From the NCBI GenBank assembly GCA_020832965.1, contig JAJHRM010000038.1:1-14472 (forward strand): DNA of 14,472 bases, in the 5' to 3' direction. Within the stretch, counting starts at the first letter, position 1; each line of letters opens with the position of its first letter. The position numbers and the translations under genes are program-made. Shown here in pieces: positions 6,091-13,083 of the stretch. This stretch comes from Thermofilum sp. GTDB lineage: Archaea > Thermoproteota > Thermoprotei > Thermofilales > Thermofilaceae. Below the pieces are notes generated by a model. It ran no database searches and was not told where the DNA came from. It worked only from the letters and a program-made list of their open reading frames with translations.

Positions 6091-6126
6091 GTTCTACGTG
6101 GTCGAAGTATTTCCCCGGAGAAAAAT

Positions 6127-7575
6127 ATGGCTCCACCTCTAAGAAAAATCACCGAGTATCTATGGGAAATACCCGAAAAGTATAAGCCAGGCATGAGGGT
6201 TCCGGGACTCGTTATTGCTGACGAAGCACTAATAGCGAAAATGAGGGAGGATATGACGTTAGAGCAGGTAGCAAACGTAGCCGTTTTACCAGGCATCTAT
6301 AAGTACTCGATTGTCTTACCGGATGGGCATCAGGGTTATGGTTTCCCGATAGGAGGCGTAGCCGCATTTGATAGCTATGAGGGGGTACTGAGTCCAGGAG
6401 GAGTAGGTTACGACATTAACTGTGGAGTAAGAGTTCTCTCTACAAACCTTTCCGAGCAGGAGATTAGACCAAGGCTCCGAGAGCTAGCAGAAACACTTTT
6501 CAGGAAGATACCCTCCGGGCTCGGTAGCACCAGCGGCTTAAGGCTTAGCTTCGCGGAGCTTGATAGGGTTTTAGAAGAGGGGGTTGAATGGGCTATTCAG
6601 AGGGGTTACGGCTGGCCCGAGGATCCCGAGCGCATAGAGGAGAGAGGGAGAATGGAGGGGGCAGATGCCAGCGCTGTTTCAAACGAGGCTAAGCAGAGAG
6701 GTAACAACCAGCTGGGAACTCTGGGGAGCGGAAACCACTTCTTGGAAATTCAGAGGGTGGATAGAATCTACGACCCCGAAGTCGCCAAGTACTTCGGCAT
6801 AGAGATGGAGGGGCAGGTGACAGTCATGATACACACGGGTTCAAGGGGTCTGGGGCATCAGGTTGCCAGTGACTATTTAAAGATGATGGAGAGAGTTGTG
6901 AGAAAGTACAACATGCCCCTGCCTGACCGGGAGCTTGTCTCAGTCCCCGCCACTACTCCGGAGGCGGAGATGTACTTTGCAGCTATGAAGGCTGCTGCAA
7001 ACTTCGCCTGGACAAACAGGCAGGTGATTACGCACTGGGTACGCGAGAGCTTCAGAGCCGTCCTTAAAACAGACCCAGACAAGCTAGGCCTGGAAATAAT
7101 TTATGACGTTGCACACAACATTGCTAAACTGGAAGAGCACGTTGTAGACGGAAAGCGTGTGAAGGTGTATGTTCACAGGAAGGGAGCTACCAGAGCTTTC
7201 CCACCTGGACACCCGGACGTCCCCAAAGATTACAAGACAATAGGGCAGCCCGTCCTGATCCCAGGCTCCATGGGGACAGCCAGCTACATTCTTGTAGGCA
7301 CCAGTAAAGCGATGGACCTTGCCTTTGGTTCTTCTCCGCATGGGGCGGGCAGGATGCAGAGCAGAGCGGAAGCCAGAAGAACCACCAGAGGCCAGGAAGT
7401 CAAGTCGGAACTCGAGAGCAGAGGGATTGTTGTAAGGGCAGCAAGCCTAGCCGTTGTTGCTGAGGAAGCTCCAGACGCGTACAAAGATGTAGACAGAGTC
7501 GTAGCAGTTGCGGATGCCGTCGGAATAGCAAGGAAAATTGTCAGAATGACTCCAATAGCAGTGGTCAAGGGCTGA
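6127..7575 (+). CDS. rtcB: tRNA-splicing ligase RtcB
   Basis: GTP- and Mn2+-dependent RNA ligase that joins a 2',3'-cyclic phosphate end to a 5'-OH end, closing tRNA exons after intron removal. The 482-aa length matches archaeal RtcB without an intein. All expected metal and catalytic residues are present: Asp and Cys in GVGYDINCGVR, His in GSGNHFLEIQ, His in MIHTGSRGLGHQ, His in IIYDVAHNIAKLE, and the guanylylated nucleophile His in FGSSPHGAGRMQSR. The start at ATG 6127 is preceded by CCGGAGA and gives the family's usual MxPPLRKI-like opening; in-frame codons upstream of it run through operator DNA. The gene is divergent from a winged-HTH regulator, with three palindromes between them, and archease is close by. 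A strong inverted repeat follows the stop codon. Confidence 0.97.
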   Translation: MAPPLRKITEYLWEIPEKYKPGMRVPGLVIADEALIAKMREDMTLEQVANVAVLPGIYKYSIVLPDGHQGYGFPIGGVAAFDSYEGVLSPGGVGYDINCGVRVLSTNLSEQEIRPRLRELAETLFRKIPSGLGSTSGLRLSFAELDRVLEEGVEWAIQRGYGWPEDPERIEERGRMEGADASAVSNEAKQRGNNQLGTLGSGNHFLEIQRVDRIYDPEVAKYFGIEMEGQVTVMIHTGSRGLGHQVASDYLKMMERVVRKYNMPLPDRELVSVPATTPEAEMYFAAMKAAANFAWTNRQVITHWVRESFRAVLKTDPDKLGLEIIYDVAHNIAKLEEHVVDGKRVKVYVHRKGATRAFPPGHPDVPKDYKTIGQPVLIPGSMGTASYILVGTSKAMDLAFGSSPHGAGRMQSRAEARRTTRGQEVKSELESRGIVVRAASLAVVAEEAPDAYKDVDRVVAVADAVGIARKIVRMTPIAVVKG

Positions 7576-7579
7576 GTAG

Positions 7580-7620
7580 CCGTAGCGCGCGGTATTTGCT
7601 TAGACGGCTGCGCGCCACGG
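7580..7620. terminator. Long imperfect inverted repeat downstream of rtcB
   Basis: The arms 7580-7592 and 7608-7620 pair over 13 positions with one mismatch (A7584/C7616) and one G-U, enclosing a 15-base loop. The repeat begins four bases after the rtcB stop codon. It could be a 3'-end or processing hairpin of rtcB mRNA, or the left edge of the sequence that brought in the adjacent pseudogene. No T-run follows, so it is not a typical archaeal oligo-T terminator. Confidence 0.4.
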
Positions 7621-8178
7621 TTCCTTATGGATCCCTCTGAAAGCCTTGAACCTGAATGAGAAAGGACTAAGTATCGAGTGGTATATAAAGGACGACCTTA
7701 TACAGTACCGAAAACGACAATAAGTATAAGCCTAAGGGATTAGTACGGGGAATGCTTGAAGCTGCTTACAAAGCAGGTTACGGCAAGCTACTAGACCTGC
7801 TACAAAGCGAGAAGTGGTTTGCATTGATGAAGCTAGGGGCCAAAAGCAAGACCCAGTACACACAACCTTACAGGGCTGCACATTCTTGTTCAACTACTGC
7901 AAGAAAAAACAAGTACTACAGGCACGAGCCCAATTCAAAAACCCAGATGACGCATCGATTCTAGCACAAGCCCTCGCCAACCCAGGCATACAAGCAAGAA
8001 TACACGCCTGGCAAGGCCGCTACTATGTGCTGAAGCTCACCGGACAAAAACATACTGAAACTGGCAGAAAACAGCCCAGAATGACGTAAAGCACTCAAAC
8101 AGCTAGCACAAAAACACAGCATACAGCCAAGAGGACCAATGCTACGCAGGCTACTCGAGCTCGCGGAAAACCCACCCC
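7604..8178 (+). pseudogene. Frameshifted gene of an unrecognised repeated family
   Basis: Protein-like segments follow one another on the plus strand but in alternating frames. They are GSLWIPLKALNLNEKGLSIE and WYIKDDLIQYRKRQ (to about 7718), KYKPKGLVRGMLEAAYKAGY with LLDLLQSEKWFALMKLGAKS (about 7722-7850), GCTFLFNYCKKKQVLQARAQ with DDASILAQALANPG and HAWQGRYYVLKLTG (about 7860-8045), ILKLAENSPE followed by TGA 8082-8084, then RKALKQLAQKHSIQPRGPML and RRLLELAENPP. At least three frameshifts and one stop are needed to join them, so the gene is broken. Its 3' half matches the minus-strand remnant at 1793-2112, including a stop codon at the same place. The 5' end of the ancestral gene is missing. 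I do not recognise the function; the scattered copies suggest a repeated, possibly mobile, gene. Confidence 0.65.
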
Positions 8179-8453
8179 AAGCGCGCGACAGGGGGATAGC
8201 TGGATGCTTCGAATCGGAAGGCTTCAGGGCGTATGCGACCTACATCACTACGCGTAGCGAAGCGCAGGAGGACTTGGAGAAGCTTGAAAGGATTGCAAGG
8301 AGCATGGCGACAGCCATCATGTGCTGTGAGAGGCTGCCTCAGCGCGTGCCCTGGGGAATGAGCCAGGCTAGTAGAGTGTGCGCTGAGAATAATTATCTGT
8401 TTCGCTTTCACGCATTAACGCGTATACTCATCGGCAAACACATATCTCCTTGA
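8179..8453 (+). other. Open stretch of uncertain origin
   Basis: The final frame of the preceding pseudogene stays open to 8453. Past the point where similarity to the 1793-2112 copy ends, it reads GCFESEGFRAYATYITTRSE, then AQEDLEKLERIARSMATAIM, and then loses protein-like character. It could be part of another fragmented gene joined to the pseudogene or chance open frame. No promoter or start is convincing. Nothing is recognisable between 8454 and about 8550. Confidence 0.25.
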
Positions 8454-8554
8454 CCACCAGTGTCTACGCTGAGCAGCTAATCAACAGCGCTTACATCACT
8501 TGTGAGCGTGTCCCTGCTCGAAGGCTAAGAGCGTGCGGAGGACGGGGAAAAGAA

Positions 8555-8565
8555 AGTTTTTTAAG
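8555..8565 (+). promoter_or_regulatory. TATA box of rpsG
   Basis: AGTTTTTTAAG is centred about 36 nt before the rpsG ATG at 8597, predicting a short leader of about ten bases. The sequence before the ATG (GTGGAGGGAGAAGTGG) contains GGAGGGAG, a strong Shine-Dalgarno-like stretch. Confidence 0.5.
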
Positions 8566-8596
8566 TGCGTGCTACAGCAGGTGGAGGGAGAAGTGG

Positions 8597-9199
8597 ATGG
8601 CGGAGGGCGACCAATACATAACAACCCTTGACGGGGAAGAGATAAAGATATTTGATAAGTGGAGTACACGTGAGGTGGAAATAAGGGATCCCAGCCTCAA
8701 GAGGTATCTGTCGCTTAAGCCTGTCTTGGTGCCGCACAGCGAGGGACGACACGCTAAGAAGAGGTTTGCTAAATCGAGGGTCTCCATCGTTGAGAGGCTT
8801 GCCAACAACTTGATGCGACCGGGAAGGAATGCTGGCAAGAAGATGTTGGCGCTTAACATTGTTAAGAGAGCATTTGAGATTGTAGAGCTAAAGACGGGTA
8901 AGAACCCCATACAGGTACTTGTGTGGGCAATTGAGAACGCGTCTCCACGAGAGGAAACCACGAGAGTGGTTTACGGCGGCATACTCTATCATGTATCCGT
9001 AGACGTATCCCCCCAGAGAAGGGTTGACCTGGCATTAAGATTCATCACAGAAGGTGCTAGAGCCTGCTCTTTCGGTAATCCCAAGACTATCGAGGAGTGC
9101 CTGGCTGACGAGATCATTGCTGCCGCGTATGGCGATGCGAGCAGCTACGCCATACGTAAAAAGGAAGAAATCGAACGTATAGCACTCGCCGCAAGGTAG
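8597..9199 (+). CDS. rpsG: 30S ribosomal protein S7 (uS7)
   Basis: Primary binding protein of the 3' major domain of 16S rRNA, 200 aa as expected for archaeal uS7. Recognisable blocks are [20 protein letters not shown], the [20 protein letters not shown] segment, [80 protein letters not shown] and the C-terminal [20 protein letters not shown]. The frame is open about 50 codons further upstream (to 8450), but that part has no S7 character. The ATG at 8597 has GGAGGGAG just before it and a TATA-like box 36 nt upstream, so it is the start. S7 usually follows S12 in archaea; here it stands alone after a degraded region, with the clamp-loader genes next. Confidence 0.95.
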   Translation: MAEGDQYITTLDGEEIKIFDKWSTREVEIRDPSLKRYLSLKPVLVPHSEGRHAKKRFAKSRVSIVERLANNLMRPGRNAGKKMLALNIVKRAFEIVELKTGKNPIQVLVWAIENASPREETTRVVYGGILYHVSVDVSPQRRVDLALRFITEGARACSFGNPKTIEECLADEIIAAAYGDASSYAIRKKEEIERIALAAR

Positions 9200-9240
9200 A
9201 CTCATCTCCGGCGAGAATATGCACGTTTTTATGTAATATG

Positions 9241-9249
9241 CTTATATTT
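9241..9249 (+). promoter_or_regulatory. TATA box of the rfc operon
   Basis: CTTATATTT is centred about 37 nt before the rfcS ATG (9282). The predicted transcript starts near 9271 and has a leader of about ten bases that holds GGGAG five bases from the ATG. The spacer from 9200 has no other recognisable element. Confidence 0.55.
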
Positions 9250-9281
9250 CCCACTTTTGCAACTTTTGTTTGGGAGCAAAA

Positions 9282-10259
9282 ATGGTCGAAGAGCTTTGGG
9301 TGGAAAAGTACCGTCCCAGGAGCCTGGACGAGATTGTTGACCAGGAAGAGATAGTGAAGAGATTAAAGGAGTTTGTAAAGCAGAAAAACCTACCGCATCT
9401 TCTTTTCGCAGGTCCCCCCGGCACGGGAAAAACTACAGCTGCCCTAGCGCTAGCTCACGACCTTTACGGGGACTATTGGCGAGACAATACACTTGAGCTT
9501 AATGCAAGCGACGAGAGGGGGATCGACGTAATTAGGAGCAGGATCAAGGACTACGCACGCACGCTCCCCCTAGGGGACGTCCCATTCAAGCTCGTTATAC
9601 TGGATGAAGCAGATAACATGACCGGCGACGCTCAGCAGGCCCTTAGGCGAACAATGGAGCTTTTCTCAAAGAACACCCGCTTCATACTGATAGCCAACTA
9701 TGCTTCGAAAATCATTGAGCCAATACAGTCGAGGTGTGCAGTTTTCCGCTTCCAGCCTTTACCTAAGGGAGACGCCTTCAAGCGGCTTAAGTGGATAGCT
9801 GAGAGTGAGGGCTTAACTGCGGACGAACCAGCCTTAGAAGCAATATGGGAGGAGAGTCAAGGGGATCTGCGCAAAGCGATAAACACCCTACAAGCAGCAT
9901 CAGCGATAAGTAAAAACGTCACAGAGGAGGTTGTCTACGCGGCTCTGGGACGAGTAAAGCCAAAAGAAGTAAGAGAGATGATTGAAAGCGCGTTGAAGGG
10001 GGACATTCTAGGCGCGAGGGATAAATTAAGAGTGCTTCTCTACAATTACGGCTTATCGGGTCTAGACATAATAAGGTATATCCACCGGGAAGTTTTATCT
10101 CAGAAAACAATAAGGCTCGAGGAGGCTACACTAGCAGATCTACTGGTTCTAGTAGGGGAAGCGAACTACAGAATAGTGGAAGGGTCAGACGACGAAATAC
10201 AACTCATGGCATTGTTGTCAAAGCTTGCTCTTTACGCGAACAAAATGGCTAAGGGATAG
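9282..10259 (+). CDS. rfcS: Replication factor C small subunit
   Basis: AAA+ ATPase of the clamp loader that opens PCNA and loads it on primed DNA; archaeal RFC usually has four small subunits and one large one. The protein (325 aa) opens with ELWVEKYRPRSLDEIVDQ. Walker A is GPPGTGKT (44-51), Walker B is VILDEADNMT with DEAD at 108-111, the arginine-finger motif SRC lies at 150-152, and sensor 2 is in GDLRKAINTLQ. A helical collar domain fills the C-terminal third. A TTG at 9270 would add four residues; the ATG at 9282, with GGGAG just upstream, is preferred. The gene ends six bases before rfcL, with which it is clearly cotranscribed. The N-terminal coding stretch for WVEKYRP is nearly identical in both genes at the DNA level. 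No intein is present. Confidence 0.97.
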   Translation: MVEELWVEKYRPRSLDEIVDQEEIVKRLKEFVKQKNLPHLLFAGPPGTGKTTAALALAHDLYGDYWRDNTLELNASDERGIDVIRSRIKDYARTLPLGDVPFKLVILDEADNMTGDAQQALRRTMELFSKNTRFILIANYASKIIEPIQSRCAVFRFQPLPKGDAFKRLKWIAESEGLTADEPALEAIWEESQGDLRKAINTLQAASAISKNVTEEVVYAALGRVKPKEVREMIESALKGDILGARDKLRVLLYNYGLSGLDIIRYIHREVLSQKTIRLEEATLADLLVLVGEANYRIVEGSDDEIQLMALLSKLALYANKMAKG

Positions 10260-10265
10260 GTCAGG

Positions 10266-11522
10266 ATGCCTCCCAGTAGCTCCAGCGTAGTGGTCCCATG
10301 GGTGGAAAAGTACCGTCCAAGCAAAATAGCTGAAGTGGCAGGCAATGAAGAAGCTAAGAAGAAATATGTAGCTTGGCTTAATTCGTGGCTAAAGGGAAAA
10401 CCTCAAAAAAAGGCAGCCCTGCTATACGGTCCCCCAGGAAGCGGTAAAACAAGTATAGTGCATGCAACAGCCCGGGAATTCAATTGGGATTTAATAGAGC
10501 TTAATGCGAGTGATGTAAGATCACGCGAGGCACTACAGCTGAGAGTTTCTGGGGCACTAAATACGGGAACTGTCCTGGGGAAACAAGGCAAAATCATACT
10601 TCTCGACGAGGTGGACGGGATTTCAACACGCGAGGATGCAGGCGGTCTTCAAGCGATCCTGGAATTTATTGAGAAAACAAGGTGGCCAATAGTATTAACA
10701 GCTAACGACCCCTGGGACCCCAAGCTTAGAGCCCTACGTGATCTCTGCGAGCTAGTAGAATTCAGGAAGATCGGAAAGAGGGACACGGTAAAGGTGCTAG
10801 AGAATATCTGCGTTAAAGAGGGGATAGAGTGTCCTAGGGAAGTCTTATCTTCGATAGCTGATAACGCTAAAGGCGACTTAAGAGCAGCAATCAATGATCT
10901 CCAGTCAATTGCCTTGGGGAAGAAGACTTTATCTCTCGCGGACTTGCAGGTGTTGGGCGACAGAGCTGAGCAAGAGAACATATTTGAGATAGTCAGAACA
11001 GTCCTCACAGCCAAAAGCCCTGAGCAGGCACTTTCAGTAACGAGGCTACCCTCTCTCGACTACGAGCTACTGCTTCAATGGTTAAGTGAGAACATTCCTC
11101 TGCAGTACGAGCCCAGCCTTCAGGCGATCGCAGACGCTTACAATGCCCTCTCGTGGGCGGATATAATGCTAGCCAGGATGAAGCGCGAGCAGCAATGGGG
11201 TCTCTTAACATACGTCCTCGAGCTGATGACCGCCGGAGTCGCAAGCGCGAGGAACCGTCCGCCATTCAAATTCGTGAAGTACTCTTTTCCGGAGAAGCTT
11301 AGGACTCTCTCCAGGTTGAAGGAGAGGCTGGAGGAATACAGGAAAATAGTTAAAGAAGCATCGTCGAGGCTACACCTGTCCACTTTGAAGTTTAGAACAG
11401 AAGTTCAGCCGTTCCTAAAAGTCATACTGGAGGAAGACAGGGAAAGAGGTAAAGAGATACTGAAGAGCATCGGCATACCTGAAAACAAGCTAAACATTCT
11501 CCTCTCCGTAAGTGAATCTTAG
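10266..11522 (+). CDS. rfcL: Replication factor C large subunit
   Basis: Large subunit of the clamp loader, 418 aa. It has VVPWVEKYRPSKIAEVAGNE at the N-terminus, Walker A GPPGSGKT (55-62), the ELNASDVRSREALQ segment, and Walker B ILLDEVDGIS with DEVD at 114-117. Sensor 2 lies in KGDLRAAINDLQ. An extended helical C-terminal region ends in NKLNILLSVSES. It lacks the SRC arginine finger, as large subunits do. No PCNA-interacting motif (QxxLxxFF-like) or lysine-rich tail, common at the C-terminus of archaeal large subunits, is visible. It follows rfcS after six bases with GGTCAGG before its ATG. Its TAG (11520-11522) overlaps the stop codon of the convergent orc1/cdc6 gene. Confidence 0.96.
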   Translation: MPPSSSSVVVPWVEKYRPSKIAEVAGNEEAKKKYVAWLNSWLKGKPQKKAALLYGPPGSGKTSIVHATAREFNWDLIELNASDVRSREALQLRVSGALNTGTVLGKQGKIILLDEVDGISTREDAGGLQAILEFIEKTRWPIVLTANDPWDPKLRALRDLCELVEFRKIGKRDTVKVLENICVKEGIECPREVLSSIADNAKGDLRAAINDLQSIALGKKTLSLADLQVLGDRAEQENIFEIVRTVLTAKSPEQALSVTRLPSLDYELLLQWLSENIPLQYEPSLQAIADAYNALSWADIMLARMKREQQWGLLTYVLELMTAGVASARNRPPFKFVKYSFPEKLRTLSRLKERLEEYRKIVKEASSRLHLSTLKFRTEVQPFLKVILEEDRERGKEILKSIGIPENKLNILLSVSES

Positions 11523-12823
11523 TGTGTATCGTTCATCCTCTGCCTCAGCTTTACTTCTGACTCGATCGCGTCCCTTAGGATTTTCTCCAGGATACCTAAG
11601 GGTATTCTGTTTATCCCTACCTCACTACTCTCGGCAGAGTTAGGAATCGAGATAAGCGTTGTCCTACCGCGGTAAGTACTCCTACCGGTCCTAGCGTCTA
11701 TGAAGCCAATTTTTTTCAAAAACTGAACTTTCTCCCATATTCTTGTGTATTTAAGCGGGGTCTCACCAAACCTGTTGCATACGTCCTCATACTGAAGCAC
11801 AACTGTACCCATATTCACGTATGCCCTTTCCTTTTCTGCTAGAAGAAGTTCAGTTATGGCTAGTAGCAGCATCTTCTCGTGAAGAGGCAACTTAATGATC
11901 ATCTCTTCATCAATGTAGCTCGGTAGCACACCCCTGTTAACGACGAATCTTACATGTTCTGGCATGATCACCTCTTTACCCTCCTCCTCCGCCTTTAAAG
12001 CAGAGTAGTACAGAATTTTTATGGAGACCCTCGCATCACCGAGACCTGTCTTAGTTTCAGGAACATAGCCGACGGTATCTGCAATCATGGAAATAATGTC
12101 TTCCGAAACCGCCTCCTCCCTTATTGCTTTCTCAACTCTAATCCGCGACCATAATATGTCTTGAAGCTGGCTAGACGTGTAAGGCTCAAAGCGTATAACA
12201 CTTGCAGACAGGGAACTTATAACCGCTTTATCCAGATAAGCTAAGCTCTCCTCCAGCTGCCTAAAAATTAGTATTAGCCCTATACCCATCCTTGCCTCTG
12301 GGAGAATCTCATTCACGCGCGAAAAAACATACAGCAAATCGTTGCCGTCCCCCAATTTAGCCATAATGTCCGCCTCGTCTAGAATGATGATCAAGTTGTA
12401 CCCCCTTCTATCAATGAAGTTCACTACGTACTGTGTTAACTCCTCTGAGGAGAAGCCTCTCCTGGGAATCTCTAACCCGCTATCGCTTCCCAGCTTTCGC
12501 AGGACCTGGAACTTTGTCCTGTGCTCATGCGCATTAATGTAGCTGACGAGCACAGGAGGCATCTTGCCAGCTTCAGACTTCTCCTTTATTTCCTTTCCTA
12601 TGCTTCTCGCAACTGCAGTCTTTCCCGTGCCAGAGGGGCCAGAGTAGATAACTGACCTAAAAACCCTCTTATACCCCTTAAATACATCCTGGATAATTTT
12701 TAAAGTCTCCTCTATCTGGGTCCTTCTATGCGGAAGCCTGACAGGAATATATTCATTGCTAAGTTTCCGTTCATCAAGTACTATTCTTTTTCCATCAAAG
12801 TATTCACCGAGGGACGGCGTCAT
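11519..12823 (-). CDS. cdc6: Orc1/Cdc6 family replication initiator
   Basis: AAA+ protein related to eukaryotic Orc1 and Cdc6, expected to bind origins and help load the MCM helicase. It is 434 aa from this ATG. Walker A is GPSGTGKT (62-69), Walker B is IIILDEADIMA (DEAD 149-152), and the lid helices carry TKTGLGDARVSIKILYYSAL. A winged-helix DNA-binding domain follows (about 320 to the end), with PLHEKMLLLAITELLLAEKE and LKYTRIWEKVQFLKKIGFID. The sensor-1 strand, normally ending in S/T-N, reads IGLILIFRQ, so the usual asparagine is replaced. A TTG at 12853 would add ten residues; the ATG at 12823 suits a TATA-like CTTAAACT 35 nt upstream. The gene is convergent with rfcL and overlaps its stop. 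Confidence 0.93.
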   Translation of the reverse strand: MTPSLGEYFDGKRIVLDERKLSNEYIPVRLPHRRTQIEETLKIIQDVFKGYKRVFRSVIYSGPSGTGKTAVARSIGKEIKEKSEAGKMPPVLVSYINAHEHRTKFQVLRKLGSDSGLEIPRRGFSSEELTQYVVNFIDRRGYNLIIILDEADIMAKLGDGNDLLYVFSRVNEILPEARMGIGLILIFRQLEESLAYLDKAVISSLSASVIRFEPYTSSQLQDILWSRIRVEKAIREEAVSEDIISMIADTVGYVPETKTGLGDARVSIKILYYSALKAEEEGKEVIMPEHVRFVVNRGVLPSYIDEEMIIKLPLHEKMLLLAITELLLAEKERAYVNMGTVVLQYEDVCNRFGETPLKYTRIWEKVQFLKKIGFIDARTGRSTYRGRTTLISIPNSAESSEVGINRIPLGILEKILRDAIESEVKLRQRMNDTH

Positions 12824-12849
12824 TTGCTCATCAGTCCCGCACAGGCCTC

Positions 12850-13083
12850 TCAAAGTTTAAGCTCAACAGAAAGTAATAAGGTTTTGCCACGCCCCTGAAG
12901 AGTGCTAGTTCCCCACTCTGCCATCCACTCATCCCTGTAGCACAGCGCGGTCTTAGCCCTGGTCTTGCCGTCAGCGAAGTCCTTGAACAGCTGCCTGAGC
13001 CTCGGCAGGTTCTCGCTGTCGACGTGCACCCTGAACACCCTGAACCCACCCCTCTGACCCTTACCCTTACTCACGCCTATCAT
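12850..13083 (-). CDS. Small ORF, 77 aa, possibly a gene fragment
   Basis: I do not recognise this protein. It begins at an ATG that overlaps the stop of the THUMP-like gene (ATGA) and reads a basic start (SKGKGQRGG), FRVFRVHVDSENLPRLRQLF, KDFADGKTRAKTALCY, RDEWMAEWG and LLLSVELKL before TGA. The sequence is protein-like throughout, with GC-rich codons and a probable strand-helix pattern. It stops abruptly without a C-terminal domain, and its last codons hold the cdc6 promoter. It may therefore be the N-terminal piece of a larger gene whose remainder is lost. The start-stop overlap would allow translational coupling, so it may still be expressed. Any link to the repeated family at 1793 and 7604 is a guess. 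Confidence 0.45.
   Translation of the reverse strand: MIGVSKGKGQRGGFRVFRVHVDSENLPRLRQLFKDFADGKTRAKTALCYRDEWMAEWGTSTLQGRGKTLLLSVELKL
12853..12862 (-). promoter_or_regulatory. Probable TATA box of cdc6
   Basis: On the minus strand GCTTAAACTT lies about 35 nt before the chosen ATG (12823) and predicts a leader of under ten bases. It overlaps the last codons of the 77-codon ORF at 12850-13083, so the promoter sits inside that ORF's end. Confidence 0.4.

Noticed and set aside
6055..6126. A longer RtcB starting at GTG 6055
   Set aside because: The extra 24 codons lie in the palindromic promoter region, lack family similarity, and a good ribosome-binding site precedes ATG 6127.
8082..8084. Selenocysteine recoding of the shared in-frame TGA
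   Set aside because: The gene copies carry several frameshifts and are plainly decayed. No selenocysteine insertion hairpin was recognised, and crenarchaea are not known to use it.
8450..8596. An N-terminal extension of S7 from 8450
   Set aside because: It has no S7-like sequence, and the TATA-like box and Shine-Dalgarno stretch place the start at 8597.
12824..13083. A replication origin beside cdc6
   Set aside because: No recognisable origin recognition boxes or AT-rich unwinding region were seen; the spacer is a GC-rich open frame.
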